Of a stretch of DNA of 64,000 bases, positions 1-8,174 are shown piece after piece. A program made the position numbers and the translations under genes. Each line of letters opens with the position of its first letter. Within the stretch, counting starts at the first letter, position 1. Where the stretch lies: NCBI GenBank assembly GCA_002343775.1, contig DDSH01000007.1:1-64000 (forward strand), in the 5' to 3' direction. The notes under the pieces are model-generated. The model saw only the letters and a list, made by a program, of their open reading frames with translations. It did no database searches and was not told where the DNA came from. The stretch comes from Anaerolineales bacterium UBA2395. Its GTDB lineage: Bacteria > Chloroflexota > Anaerolineae > Anaerolineales > Villigracilaceae.

Positions 1-117
1 CGCCTCAGCAGAATGGGGCAGGCGGGTGGCGCTCCGTTTGACGACCTGAATTGCCCCGGGCGAGACAATGCGCTTCGCTGCATTCAGGAGGTTGGTCCAT
101 TCGACAAACCGGCTCAA
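1..117 (-). CDS. 5' part of an unidentified protein, runs off left edge
   Basis: An open frame of 39 codons starts at a TTG (117-115) that overlaps the TGA stop of the preceding membrane-protein gene and runs to the window edge without a stop. The visible start reads LSRFVEWTNLLNAAKRIVSP (TTG would be read as Met). There is no ATG in this frame, and only a weak purine-rich stretch precedes the TTG. The overlapping stop/start arrangement resembles the ATGA overlap just upstream in the same operon, which supports translational coupling. No domain can be recognised from this fragment. It could be a chance open frame. Confidence 0.4.
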   Translation of the reverse strand, partial: MSRFVEWTNLLNAAKRIVSPGAIQVVKRSATRLPHSAEA

Positions 118-884
118 GTAGGGTTTTCTTCGGGCGGCGTCGGGCTATGTCCATTGCCACGCGTTTCCACTGGCACCAGTTCAGGTTCCGTGATGGGTGT
201 ATGCGGCTTCTTCCAGCGGCGGATCAGGGATGGGAGTGAGAACTTGATCTTGGGTTTGGCTGCCGGCTCCGTGGGCGGCTTGGTCTGGTATTGACCCAGT
301 CCCAGCTTGTCCGCCGACCCGAAGGCGGAACGGAAGTTGCCACGCCACTGATTGACGATGTCCTCCATCATTTCATCGGCGACAGTCTCGGAGTCCTTCT
401 CGATCCGAGCCAGGGCTTTGAACATGACCAGGTCACGCGCTGCGCCTTCCGCGATCTCCTTGAGCACTTCCATCCGTCCGAGTTCGAAGACGATGGTGGC
501 GAAGATGTTGATGGCGATCAGGGCGGACATACCGAGGATGACCATGCGAATCTCGTCCTGAGTCATCTGCCCGACCAGACCGTTCTCGCCGGAGCGGTAC
601 AAGGTGTCCATCGTGAAGAGCGCCGCTTCACCGAGAAAGTCGATCAGGACCATGAGCAGCGCAGTTCCACGCTGGATGATGCCGTCGGCACGATACAGGA
701 AGACCAGCAGCCAGCCGATCATGCCGCCCGAGGTGGCGAGCAGCGCGAAATACCCGAGCGCCTGGTCATTTGCCGGCAGGGTAGTCTGCACGAAGTCTAG
801 TGAACGCGAGGCGGCATATACCAGCAAACCACCGCCGATGACGAGAAAGGCGACCATCGCCAAGAACTTGAAGAGTGCTTTCAT
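114..884 (-). CDS. Conserved membrane protein of unknown function, about four TM segments
   Basis: A 256-residue protein. Hydrophobic segments are visible at about residues 5-25, 42-62, 75-95 and 115-135. A charged, probably cytoplasmic, helical part follows (about 140-200), ending in a Pro/Lys-rich tail with PEENPT at the end. Its ATG overlaps the TGA of the upstream SH3-type lipoprotein gene (ATGA), so the two are co-translated. It is followed by a possible third gene starting at an overlapping TTG. No enzymatic motif is visible. The pairing with an SH3 lipoprotein suggests a cell-envelope role, which is inference only. Confidence 0.75.
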   Translation of the reverse strand: MKALFKFLAMVAFLVIGGGLLVYAASRSLDFVQTTLPANDQALGYFALLATSGGMIGWLLVFLYRADGIIQRGTALLMVLIDFLGEAALFTMDTLYRSGENGLVGQMTQDEIRMVILGMSALIAINIFATIVFELGRMEVLKEIAEGAARDLVMFKALARIEKDSETVADEMMEDIVNQWRGNFRSAFGSADKLGLGQYQTKPPTEPAAKPKIKFSLPSLIRRWKKPHTPITEPELVPVETRGNGHSPTPPEENPT

Positions 885-1231
885 TGGGTTTCTCCACAGT
901 ATTTGGAATGCACCCAGCCGGTTTGCCCGGTTGGGGTGGTGACATTGAGCCAGTCCTGATCCGCATCCAGAACCTCCAGGACTTCACCCGCCGACAACCA
1001 GGCAAGCACGGAGCATTGCAAGCCGGCACACTCCCGTAGGTGCAGGGACTGCGCCGACACTGTGCAGGTGACGGGCATTGTATGGGAGTTGGAAATGGGG
1101 TCTGGTATTGCTGTCGCTAAATGTGTGATGTTGGACACTCGTGCCGGAATGTCCTGAGGTAATGATGGTGGCGTGGTGAGTGAACATGCCAATAACAATA
1201 GGGGTAGCAACAGTGTTCTCAATGCTTTCAT
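881..1231 (-). CDS. Lipoprotein with C-terminal bacterial SH3 (SH3b) domain
   Basis: A 116-residue product beginning MKALRTLLLPLLLLACSL. The N-terminus is a signal peptide ending in a lipobox (LLAC), so the mature protein should be lipid-anchored. Residues about 55-115 fit a bacterial SH3 domain: the pattern SLHLRECAG...VLEVL...DWLNV...GQTGWVHSKYC matches the usual variable-loop/GWV layout, and the paired cysteines may form a disulfide. The start at 1231 was preferred to an upstream in-frame ATG because GGGAGG lies 6-10 nt before it. SH3b domains bind peptidoglycan or surface ligands, so an envelope role is likely. It is preceded by a 16-codon coupled ORF and a structured, terminator-bearing leader. 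Confidence 0.8.
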   Translation of the reverse strand: MKALRTLLLPLLLLACSLTTPPSLPQDIPARVSNITHLATAIPDPISNSHTMPVTCTVSAQSLHLRECAGLQCSVLAWLSAGEVLEVLDADQDWLNVTTPTGQTGWVHSKYCGETQ

Positions 1232-1278
1232 GGTGTCCTCCCTGATGATGTCGATGGTGCAAACTGGTAGTCGTTCAT
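1228..1278 (-). CDS. 16-codon upstream ORF coupled to the SH3 lipoprotein gene
   Basis: ATG at 1278 is preceded by AAGGAG with about 9 nt spacing, a better ribosome-binding site than many genes here. The ORF encodes MNDYQFAPSTSSGRTP and its TGA overlaps the ATG of the lipoprotein gene (ATGA). It begins only about 25 nt downstream of the T-run of the terminator at 1304-1341. It may be a regulatory leader peptide or simply a translational coupler. It is too short for similarity arguments. Confidence 0.45.
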   Translation of the reverse strand: MNDYQFAPSTSSGRTP

Positions 1279-1303
1279 ACGCGTGATCTCCTTTGTTGTG
1301 AAA

Positions 1304-1341
1304 TAAAAAAACGGCGCCCACACACGAATGTGCGAGCGCCG
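1304..1341 (-). terminator. Intrinsic terminator, possible attenuator of the SH3 lipoprotein operon
   Basis: On the minus strand a GC-rich stem closes with CGGCGC/GCGCCG and an inner CACA/TGTG helix, followed immediately by seven T residues. It lies just upstream of the RBS of the coupled ORF, leaving no room for a promoter in between. Transcription of the operon should therefore read through it, unless a promoter overlaps the hairpin. Confidence 0.65.
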
Positions 1342-1405
1342 CTCTTTGCATTGAGCTGCGTTAATAGCTATTTGAGATCACGTTTTCTTCGATAGTCCAA
1401 AATTG

Positions 1406-1507
1406 TCAGAGCTTCTGACTTTTGTATGCCGGGCGGAAGTAGTTCGATTCCATCGCAATAGCGTTGGATTTTTCGCCCGTCGGGACCGCCAAATAAATCG
1501 CCTTCAT
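1406..1507 (-). CDS. Candidate 33-residue leader ORF (uncertain)
   Basis: The ORF starts MKAIYLAVPTGEKSNAIAME and ends YKSQKL. Its ATG lies exactly in the six-base loop of the 12-bp hairpin at 1491-1520, and no Shine-Dalgarno sequence is visible. It ends 65 nt before the terminator at 1304-1341. A second frame in the same stretch is also open without an ATG, so the region could equally be a structured RNA. It is listed because short-ORF/terminator leaders recur in this window. Confidence 0.25.
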   Translation of the reverse strand: MKAIYLAVPTGEKSNAIAMESNYFRPAYKSQKL

Positions 1508-1536
1508 CGGCGATTTATTTTTTTCATATCCAACGC
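1461..1536. other. Nested inverted repeat, candidate structured RNA
   Basis: An outer 9-bp inverted repeat (GCGTTGGAT at 1461-1469, ATCCAACGC at 1528-1536) encloses a perfect 12-bp hairpin (AAATAAATCGCC at 1491-1502, GGCGATTTATTT at 1509-1520, loop 1503-1508). Being symmetric, it could fold in either transcript. On the plus strand the inner hairpin is followed by TTTTC and could act as a terminator before tRNA-Leu. On the minus strand it could be the aptamer-like part of the leader that ends at the terminator 1304-1341. Confidence 0.5.
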
Positions 1537-1560
1537 ATCTTATAGTAAAATAAACCAGCC

Positions 1561-1644
1561 GGGGCGATGGCGGAATCGGCAGACGCAACAGACTTAAAAT
1601 CTGTCGTTGGTAACAACGTGAGGGTTCGACCCCCTCTCGCCCCA
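1561..1644 (+). tRNA. tRNA-Leu (anticodon UAA)
   Basis: The acceptor stem GGGGCGA (1561-1567) pairs perfectly with TCGCCCC (1637-1643), with discriminator A at 1644. The anticodon loop CTTAAAA carries TAA at 1595-1597 on an ACAGA/TCTGT stem. A long variable arm (about 1602-1619) marks it as a class II tRNA, as expected for leucine, and the T-arm has GGTTCGACC. CCA is not encoded. A TATAGT box about 15 nt upstream could be its -10 element. Confidence 0.96.
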
Positions 1645-1745
1645 CAACAACGCGGTCATTGCGACACTGAAACCAGTCTGTTGCAATGACATTTGCGTCT
1701 ATCGAGCCATTCAAAACAAACAAGCGTTACCAGTAAAGGCAAACC

Positions 1746-2897
1746 ATGTTTTTCACCCGTCAGCAGTTGGAAGAGAACGAAGACAAGAGCCTTGCCCCTT
1801 ATGGGATGCGCAGCAGGGATACAAAAGGGCGCGCCTATCTCGATAGCGAGCCTGAGTATCGCACCTCGTTCCAGCGTGACCGGGACCGCATCCTGCATAC
1901 CACTGCCTTTCGCAGACTCGAATACAAAACGCAGGTCTTCATCAACTTCGAAGGCGACCACTTCCGCACCCGTCTCACCCATACCCTTGAAGTCGCACAG
2001 GTCGGGCGGACGCTGGCGCGCGCCCTCGGCGGCAACGAAGATCTCGTAGAAGCGATCTGTCTGGCACACGACCTCGGACATTCCCCATTCGGGCATTCGG
2101 GTGAAGTGGCGCTGGCGCGGCTGATGAAAGATTACGGCGGCTTCGACCATAACAAGCAATCGTTGCGCATCGTCACTGAACTGGAACAGCGCTACCCCGA
2201 ATTCCCTGGCTTGAATCTCACCTGGGAAGTGCGCGAAGGCATGGTCAAGCACGAATCGGAATATGACATCTCCGACGCACGCGATTTTAATCCCGACCTG
2301 CGCGGCAACCTCGAAACCCAGATCGCCAATGTCGCAGATGAACTTGCCTACACCACCCATGATCTGGACGACGGCTTACGCTCTGGAATGCTCAACACCC
2401 AGATTCTGGATGGCGTGGCGCTTTGGGAGATTTTACGCGAAACCTATAACTGGCGCGGACCACTTCTAGACGACATGGAACGCCATCGCATGATTCGCCA
2501 CCTGGTCGGCATCATGGTCACGGACATGGTCAAAGCCACCGACGCGCGTTTGAAGGAAAGCAAGGTCAGTTCTGCGCTGGATATTCAAAAACTAAAACAT
2601 AACGTGATGGGCTACAGCGAGGAAATGCAGCGGCGCAACCGCGAATTGAAAGACCTGCTCTATGCCAGACTATACCGTCATTACCGCGTCGTGCGGATGC
2701 AGGTTAAAGCCGAACGCATCATCTCAGACCTGTTCCATGCCTACCGCAGCGAGCCGACCATGCTCCCCGGTCACGTCCAATTCTTCATCGAGAAGCGTGG
2801 GCTGGAACGTACCATCTGCGATTACATCGCCGGTATGACTGACCGCTACGCAATCGAAGAGCACCAGAAATTATTCAACCCTCTCGAAAAACCGTAA
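1746..2897 (+). CDS. dgt: dGTP triphosphohydrolase-like HD-domain protein
   Basis: A 383-residue protein of the deoxyguanosinetriphosphate triphosphohydrolase-like family, which hydrolyses dNTPs to the deoxynucleoside and triphosphate. The HD-domain metal ligands are visible: His79 (RLTHT), His108-Asp109 (LAHDLGHSPFGH) and Asp206 (AYTTHDLDD). The N-terminal block YRTSFQRDRDRILHTTAFRRL is typical of the family and forms part of the substrate pocket. Length matches the shorter bacterial members rather than the longer E. coli enzyme. The start at 1746 follows the tRNA by 100 nt with AAAGG upstream. It is followed by greA with its own RBS. Substrate preference cannot be read from sequence. Confidence 0.9.
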   Translation: MFFTRQQLEENEDKSLAPYGMRSRDTKGRAYLDSEPEYRTSFQRDRDRILHTTAFRRLEYKTQVFINFEGDHFRTRLTHTLEVAQVGRTLARALGGNEDLVEAICLAHDLGHSPFGHSGEVALARLMKDYGGFDHNKQSLRIVTELEQRYPEFPGLNLTWEVREGMVKHESEYDISDARDFNPDLRGNLETQIANVADELAYTTHDLDDGLRSGMLNTQILDGVALWEILRETYNWRGPLLDDMERHRMIRHLVGIMVTDMVKATDARLKESKVSSALDIQKLKHNVMGYSEEMQRRNRELKDLLYARLYRHYRVVRMQVKAERIISDLFHAYRSEPTMLPGHVQFFIEKRGLERTICDYIAGMTDRYAIEEHQKLFNPLEKP

Positions 2898-2993
2898 TAC
2901 ATTTCCAGGTTTTGACAGGGGGCATCCAGAAGGCTTTTGACCGCCCCGTACCCACCTATTATTTGCATCCACCCCATACGAAAGGAGAGATCC

Positions 2994-3458
2994 ATGTCCC
3001 AACCCAACTACCTGACCCCCGAAGGTGAAGCAAAACTCCAAGCAGAACTCGAGGAATTGAAAGGACCGCGCCGCGAAGAACTGGCACAACGGCTGCGCTC
3101 CGCCATCCAAATGGGAGATCTGTCAGAAAATGCGGACTACCACAAAGCCAAGGAAGACCAGGGCTTCCTCGAAGGGCGCATCAAGGAGATCGAAGCCATA
3201 CTACGCAATTCGGTTCTTATCGAAAAAACAGGCAACGCGGGCGTTATCACCATCGGCTCTCATGTCACCATTCAAGAGGAGGGCTTTGATCCTGAAACCT
3301 ATCATCTCGTCGGTCCGGCAGAAGCGGACCCGCGTAACGGTAAAATATCGCACGAGTCCCCCATCGGCAGGGCGCTCATGGACAAGCGCGTTGGAGAGAT
3401 CGCCGAAACCGAAGCCCCCGGCGGTAAGATCAAATTCAAGATCATAAAAATCGAATAG
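2994..3458 (+). CDS. greA: Transcription elongation factor GreA
   Basis: A 154-residue GreA. Residues about 1-75 form the antiparallel coiled coil that enters the RNA polymerase secondary channel; LSENADYHKAKEDQGFLEGR is the family signature with the acidic tip. The C-terminal half is the FKBP-like domain (SPIGRALMDKRVGE). It stimulates transcript cleavage to rescue backtracked polymerase. An in-frame ATG further upstream was rejected, because AAAGGAGAGA lies just before 2994 and the protein then has the normal GreA length and N-terminus. It is followed by a strong terminator. Confidence 0.97.
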   Translation: MSQPNYLTPEGEAKLQAELEELKGPRREELAQRLRSAIQMGDLSENADYHKAKEDQGFLEGRIKEIEAILRNSVLIEKTGNAGVITIGSHVTIQEEGFDPETYHLVGPAEADPRNGKISHESPIGRALMDKRVGEIAETEAPGGKIKFKIIKIE

Positions 3459-3460
3459 CC

Positions 3461-3500
3461 GACAAAAAAGACCCGCTCATTCGAGCGGGTCTTTTTTGTC
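3461..3500. terminator. Bidirectional terminator after greA
   Basis: A perfect 18-bp stem (3461-3478 with 3483-3500, loop ATTC) with A6 at the left and T6 at the right flank. It ends greA and, on the other strand, the convergent membrane-protein gene that stops at 3504. Confidence 0.93.
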
Positions 3501-3503
3501 GTA

Positions 3504-4499
3504 TCATCCCTGGCGAGGCCAGATCGCCAGTTCAAGCGTAATACGTTCAAAATAACTGCCATCGGGCTGCGGACCTTTTCCATAATCCAGATCCACCACC
3601 GTAGCAAGCAATTGAAGCGTGGCGGTCTCGAGCAGGATCTGCACATGAGGTTCCACCAGCACCAGTTCACCTTTGGGTTCCAGTCGCGAACGGAGCGCAA
3701 GATCGCCGAACGCATGCTGCGACATCAACACCTTCGTCGCAGTCTTGATATCATTCTTATCGAACAGCCAGATCTCCAACGCGGTAACCTTCTTGGGTTC
3801 CCCAACACCGATGACTTCAGCAACGCCAACGCCGTATTCACCCAAAAATTCACCCGCCTGCGTATCAATGCTGAACGATTCGTCGTACAGGTCGTCACCC
3901 AACACATAGGTGGTCATGGTCTGTGTGATCGGAGGCGCAAGCCCCAATTCTTCGAAATTCGTGCGGGCGGCGCTGCGGTTGATCTCCGAAGCTTGCATGG
4001 CAGCCGTCACCTCACCGGAGCCGCGATTGCCGAACAGGCGGAAGAGATACATCCCACCTGCAACCACGACACCCAATACAAGGATTACAACAAGACCGAT
4101 CAAAGCCGTTTGCCCGAAGGAAGAGGCAGAAGTACTTGTTTCAGGCTGATACCCCTCGGCGGTCAGGACGCTGGTCACAAGGTCGCCGTACATTTTTACC
4201 ATTTCCGGGGTCAGGTGCCCTGGGTTGTTTTGAATCTTGAGATACGCCTCTTGAGCGCCCACTCCCAGATTCTTCCAGCGATCAACCGCAAGACCCGGAT
4301 TCTGATTCACAAGGAACGAGTCAATCGTCATACGCAGGTAATCTTCCTGCAAGTCTGCCCGCAGGTAAGACGGGGTCGCATCCTTGAACTCGACCGGGTC
4401 GATCCAGTATCCCCATGCCAGCCCAACCAGTAAACCCACAACGAACAGGATCACAGGTAGAACAGGAATTTTTTTCAACAAAGCCACAATGAACTGCAT
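3504..4499 (-). CDS. Conserved membrane protein of unknown function
   Basis: A 331-residue product with a TM segment at about residues 10-30 and a second at about 130-155. The extracytoplasmic region between them contains YLRADLQEDYLRMTIDSF. The cytoplasmic C-terminal half (about 160-331) has a compact alpha/beta look, with LGDDLYDESFSIDT and FGDLALRSRLEPKGE. The ATG at 4499 is chosen over an in-frame GTG five codons upstream because AAGGAG sits 7 nt before it. No catalytic motif is seen. It stands alone between the shared terminator at 3461-3500 and topA. Confidence 0.75.
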   Translation of the reverse strand: MQFIVALLKKIPVLPVILFVVGLLVGLAWGYWIDPVEFKDATPSYLRADLQEDYLRMTIDSFLVNQNPGLAVDRWKNLGVGAQEAYLKIQNNPGHLTPEMVKMYGDLVTSVLTAEGYQPETSTSASSFGQTALIGLVVILVLGVVVAGGMYLFRLFGNRGSGEVTAAMQASEINRSAARTNFEELGLAPPITQTMTTYVLGDDLYDESFSIDTQAGEFLGEYGVGVAEVIGVGEPKKVTALEIWLFDKNDIKTATKVLMSQHAFGDLALRSRLEPKGELVLVEPHVQILLETATLQLLATVVDLDYGKGPQPDGSYFERITLELAIWPRQG

Positions 4500-4639
4500 A
4501 TTCGACTCCTTCACTTGTACGCTTTGGCTAGATTATACAACGTAATTATCGCCAGCCGCATGGCAGAATAATTGCCCTGGAAAGGCTTCGCCTCAGACTC
4601 CGCCGGAAAAAGGAGAACACCCAAGGCAAGCCGCCCCGA

Positions 4640-6946
4640 TTAGATGCTCTCCGGCACGATCTCTTCCAAAAGGAATGACTCGGAACAGTTCGTGCACTGC
4701 GCTTCGCGCTTGTTCGCCACCACCAACAGACCGCTGCATTTGGGGCAGGGTTTTGCGAGCGGCTTCTTCCACGACGTGAAATCGCAATTCGGGTAATTGG
4801 CGCAGCCGTAGAACGTGCGTCCCTTGCGAGTCTTCCGTTCTACAAGGTCGCCGCCATCTTTCGGGCACGAAACACCGATCTTCTCCAGCCACGGCTCGGT
4901 GTAACGACAGGTCGGGAAATTGGCGCACGAGATAAATTTCCCGAAACGCCCATAACGGATGACCAACTCGCCGCCATCATCGGGGCAGGTGCGACCGATG
5001 GGTTCCGGCTCGGTCTTGGCAACCGGCATCTCTGCCTGCGCCTTTTTCACATCTTCCGAGAATGGAGTGTAAAACTCACGGATGGCATCCGTCCACGGCA
5101 TTTCACCCTCGGCGATCTTATCGAGGTCTTCCTCCATATGTGCAGTGAAATTAAAGTCCACCACCTCGGGGAAATATTGCACCATCAGGTCATTGACCTG
5201 AAAACCGGTATCGGTCGGCGCGAGGCGCTTTTCTTCCCGCAGCACATACCCGCGCTGTTGAATGGTGGAGATGGTCGGCGCGTACGTTGAAGGGCGTCCG
5301 ATGCCATTCTCCTCCAGCGCCTGCACCAGTGATGCTTCACTGAAACGCGGCGGCGGTTGGGTAAAATGTTGCTCAGGAATCAAACGCACCAACTCCTGCC
5401 TTTGCCCTTCTTCCACACCAGCGGGGATCTTTACATTCTCTTCCTCTTCGTCCACTTTCACATCCTCGCTTTTGGCTTCTTCGTACACCACCAAAAAGCC
5501 GGGGAATTTCACTGCCGAACCGGATGCACGCAACAGGTATTCATGTTCGTTCGTCTTGCCGGTTACTTCCACTTGAAGCGTATCGTATACCGCGGACTCC
5601 ATCTGCGAGGCGATGAAGCGCTGCCAGATCAAACGGTACAGCTTGAACATGGCAGGGTCAAGATATTCTTTGACTTTTTCGGGGTCACGCATTGCCGCTG
5701 TGGGACGGATCGCTTCATGCGCTTCCTGAGCGTTGGCAGATTTGGTCTTATAAACCGGCGGCTCAGATGGGAGAAAATCCGCGCCGTATTTTCCGCTGAC
5801 ATAATCGCGCGCTTCCTTCTGCGCCAACGCCGAGACATTGGTCGAGTCGGTACGCATGTAGGTGATAAGACCCGTTGTGCCGCCTTCACCCACATCCTGA
5901 CCTTCGTAGAGTCCCTGCGCGAGCGCCATGGTGCGCTTGGCGGTAAACCCGAGTTTTCGCGAGGCTTCCTGTTGCAGCGTGGATGTGGTAAACGGCGCGG
6001 AGGGTTTCCGCCGCCGCTCTCCGCGTTTGACCTTTGTAATGGAAAACGCAGCAGTCTCGAGGTCAATGAGAAGCGGTTTGACCGTCTCCTCATTGGGCAG
6101 TTCCGGTTCCTTGTCATCCACACGGACGAGTTTGGCAATGAAAGATGACTTCAGTTTTTCCGGCTTGAACTCGGCGTGAATGGTCCAATACTCGACCGGT
6201 TTGAAATCTTCGATCTCACGCTCGCGATCCACGATGAGTCGCAGCGCCACGGATTGTACGCGCCCAGCCGAGAGTCGCCCACGGACTTTTTCCCACAAGA
6301 TGGGGCTGATGCTGTAACCGACGAGGCGGTCCAGTACGCGGCGCGCCTGCTGCGCATCGACGAGGTTCATGTCAATGCTGCGGGGATGGGAGAACGCCTC
6401 TGCCACGGCAGGGGCGGTGATCTCATGAAAAACGACGCGCTTGGTGCGCTCAGGGTCGATCTCTGCCGCCTGCATCAGATGCCACGAAATGGACTCGCCT
6501 TCGCGGTCGGGGTCGGTGGCGAGATAGATCTCTTCCGCTTTTTTGGCAAGCTGTTTGAGTTCCTTGACGACTTCCTTCTTTTCATTCGGCACACGATACT
6601 TCGGCTCGAAGTTATTATCCACATCCACAGAGAGTTGCGATTTTAAGAGATCGCGCACATGCCCCACCGAAGCGCGGACGGTATAACCCTTGCCGAGAAA
6701 ACGCCCAACAGTCTTTGCCTTGGCAGGCGATTCAACAATGACCAGTTTCCCTTCGCGCACTTCCACCTTTTGTGGCTTGGGTGGCGGAATCAAACCAGCA
6801 TGGGCATCGGTTTTGCCCATGCGAAAAATCTTTGTGCCGCAAACAGGACATACACCGGTCGTCACTGCGGACCCTCTTGCGTTGAATCCTGCGACCGGAT
6901 CTTTCACTTCCCGTTTTGCTTTGCACTTCATGCAATATGCTTCCAT
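4640..6946 (-). CDS. topA: DNA topoisomerase I with N-terminal zinc ribbon
   Basis: A 768-residue type IA topoisomerase that relaxes negative supercoils. Residues 1-45 form an extra zinc-ribbon module (MEAYCMKCKAKREVKDP and CPVCGTKIFR, with the look of DUF5679) absent from E. coli TopA. The TOPRIM domain starts at about 67 (VIVESPAKAKTV) with acidic residues Glu72, Asp145, Asp147 and Glu149 (DPDREGE). The catalytic tyrosine is Tyr363 in LITYMRTDST. The C-terminus carries three C4 zinc fingers (CPDDGGEL..., CPKDGGDL..., CPKCSGLL...). It lies downstream of dprA and manC on the same strand; the topA/dprA neighbourhood is common in bacteria. Confidence 0.97.
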   Translation of the reverse strand: MEAYCMKCKAKREVKDPVAGFNARGSAVTTGVCPVCGTKIFRMGKTDAHAGLIPPPKPQKVEVREGKLVIVESPAKAKTVGRFLGKGYTVRASVGHVRDLLKSQLSVDVDNNFEPKYRVPNEKKEVVKELKQLAKKAEEIYLATDPDREGESISWHLMQAAEIDPERTKRVVFHEITAPAVAEAFSHPRSIDMNLVDAQQARRVLDRLVGYSISPILWEKVRGRLSAGRVQSVALRLIVDREREIEDFKPVEYWTIHAEFKPEKLKSSFIAKLVRVDDKEPELPNEETVKPLLIDLETAAFSITKVKRGERRRKPSAPFTTSTLQQEASRKLGFTAKRTMALAQGLYEGQDVGEGGTTGLITYMRTDSTNVSALAQKEARDYVSGKYGADFLPSEPPVYKTKSANAQEAHEAIRPTAAMRDPEKVKEYLDPAMFKLYRLIWQRFIASQMESAVYDTLQVEVTGKTNEHEYLLRASGSAVKFPGFLVVYEEAKSEDVKVDEEEENVKIPAGVEEGQRQELVRLIPEQHFTQPPPRFSEASLVQALEENGIGRPSTYAPTISTIQQRGYVLREEKRLAPTDTGFQVNDLMVQYFPEVVDFNFTAHMEEDLDKIAEGEMPWTDAIREFYTPFSEDVKKAQAEMPVAKTEPEPIGRTCPDDGGELVIRYGRFGKFISCANFPTCRYTEPWLEKIGVSCPKDGGDLVERKTRKGRTFYGCANYPNCDFTSWKKPLAKPCPKCSGLLVVANKREAQCTNCSESFLLEEIVPESI

Positions 6947-6992
6947 CTAACCTCCAGCGTTCTTCACGCTTATTTCTGTAGTTACATAAATC

Positions 6993-7016
6993 CATCCCGT
7001 ACAGGTACGGGATGGC
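6993..7016. repeat. Perfect 11-bp palindrome between manC and topA
   Basis: CCATCCCGTAC, AG, GTACGGGATGG. There is no T-run on either side, so it is not an obvious terminator. It belongs to the set of gene-border palindromes discussed in the findings. Confidence 0.7.
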
Positions 7017-7078
7017 ACATTCTACAGCAGTTTTTCATTTTCTTGCAAACATGATTTTTCGGAAATTCGCAAATACCG

Positions 7079-8173
7079 TCACAGATAGGTCTCTTGTCGG
7101 TGTTTCTTCAGGTGCTCAACCACTTCTTTCACCTTCTGGGTCTGGTCGGTCTTACAGACCAAAAGCACATCGCCGGTATCAACGATGACCATATCATCCA
7201 CGCCAATGGTGACCACAAGCCGGTCACTGCCCCCGCCGTAGATGAGCGTGTTATGCGTTTCGTGCGCAAGATGCAATGCGGCATTCGTGGCGATGTTTCC
7301 ATTCATATCCGGTAATAGCACTTCGAACAATGACGACCAGGAACCAACATCACTCCAACCCAAGCCGCCTGCGGGAAGAACGGCAACACGCTCCGCCTTC
7401 TCCATGATGCCGTAGTCCACGGTCTCATTCTTTAAGCCGAGCCAATTCGCCTCGATTGCTTCCTGCTGCCGGGATGTTCCCCACGCGTCGCCAATGGCCT
7501 TGAGTGCCTCACCAAGTTTTGGCATCTGTTTATCGACCTCGGACAAGATCGCATCTGCCCGCCAGATGAACATGCCGCTGTTCCAGGAATGGTCTCCCAT
7601 GTGCAGGAGTTTCTGTGCAGTTTGCTCATCCGGCTTTTCCTTGAAACTCTTCACTGCATAAACCGGATACTTGAAGTTTCCATCCACTGGTTTACCCTGC
7701 TGAATGTACCCGTAGCCTGTAGACGGCATGGTGGGGGTAATCCCCAGCGTGACCAGATATCCCTGCTCCGCCACTTCATAGGCGGCATTAAGCAGGTAAT
7801 GGAATAAATCCACATTACGGATGAAATGATCCGAAGGCAGAATCGCCATGGACGCCTGCGGGTCGCGCCTCTGCACTGCCATAGCCGCCAGCCCGACGAC
7901 TGAGGCTGTGCCGCGTGGAGCGGGTTCGATCAAGTAGTTTTCGGCAGGGATATCCGGCGCCTGGATATTCATCTCGCGCGCCTGCTCTTCCACGGTCACA
8001 ACCAGGATGCGCTCTGGCGGGAACATATTCTCCAGCCGCTTGACCGTGCTTTGAAACAACGTCTCCTGACCGATCAAAGGCAGCAATTGTTTGGGGTTTT
8101 CTTTTCTGGAAACGGGCCACAAGCGCGTCCCACCGCCCCCAGCCATGATGACAGCATAATGATGTTCGGACAT
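7079..8173 (-). CDS. manC: Mannose-1-phosphate guanylyltransferase
   Basis: A 364-residue nucleotidyltransferase that makes GDP-mannose from mannose-1-phosphate and GTP, feeding glycan and glycolipid synthesis. The pyrophosphorylase signature IMAGGGGTRLWPVSRKENPK is at residues 9-28, followed by PKQLLPL. Conserved blocks are EPAPRGTA, ILPSDHFI and STGYGYIQ. It lacks the C-terminal cupin (phosphomannose isomerase) domain of the roughly 480-residue bifunctional enzymes, so it is the stand-alone form. It starts 1 nt after the dprA stop codon, so the two are cotranscribed. Guanylyl specificity is inferred from the family signature. Confidence 0.92.
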   Translation of the reverse strand: MSEHHYAVIMAGGGGTRLWPVSRKENPKQLLPLIGQETLFQSTVKRLENMFPPERILVVTVEEQAREMNIQAPDIPAENYLIEPAPRGTASVVGLAAMAVQRRDPQASMAILPSDHFIRNVDLFHYLLNAAYEVAEQGYLVTLGITPTMPSTGYGYIQQGKPVDGNFKYPVYAVKSFKEKPDEQTAQKLLHMGDHSWNSGMFIWRADAILSEVDKQMPKLGEALKAIGDAWGTSRQQEAIEANWLGLKNETVDYGIMEKAERVAVLPAGGLGWSDVGSWSSLFEVLLPDMNGNIATNAALHLAHETHNTLIYGGGSDRLVVTIGVDDMVIVDTGDVLLVCKTDQTQKVKEVVEHLKKHRQETYL

Positions 8174-8174
8174 A

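Noticed and set aside
1406..1723. 105-residue minus-strand ORF running across tRNA-Leu
   Set aside because: Its N-terminal two thirds is the antisense of the tRNA (GREGVEPSRCYQRQIL is a familiar tRNA shadow). Only the last 33 codons were kept, as an uncertain leader ORF.
3504..4514. GTG start five codons upstream for the membrane protein
   Set aside because: The AAGGAG lies between this GTG and the ATG at 4499, so the ATG is the ribosome start.
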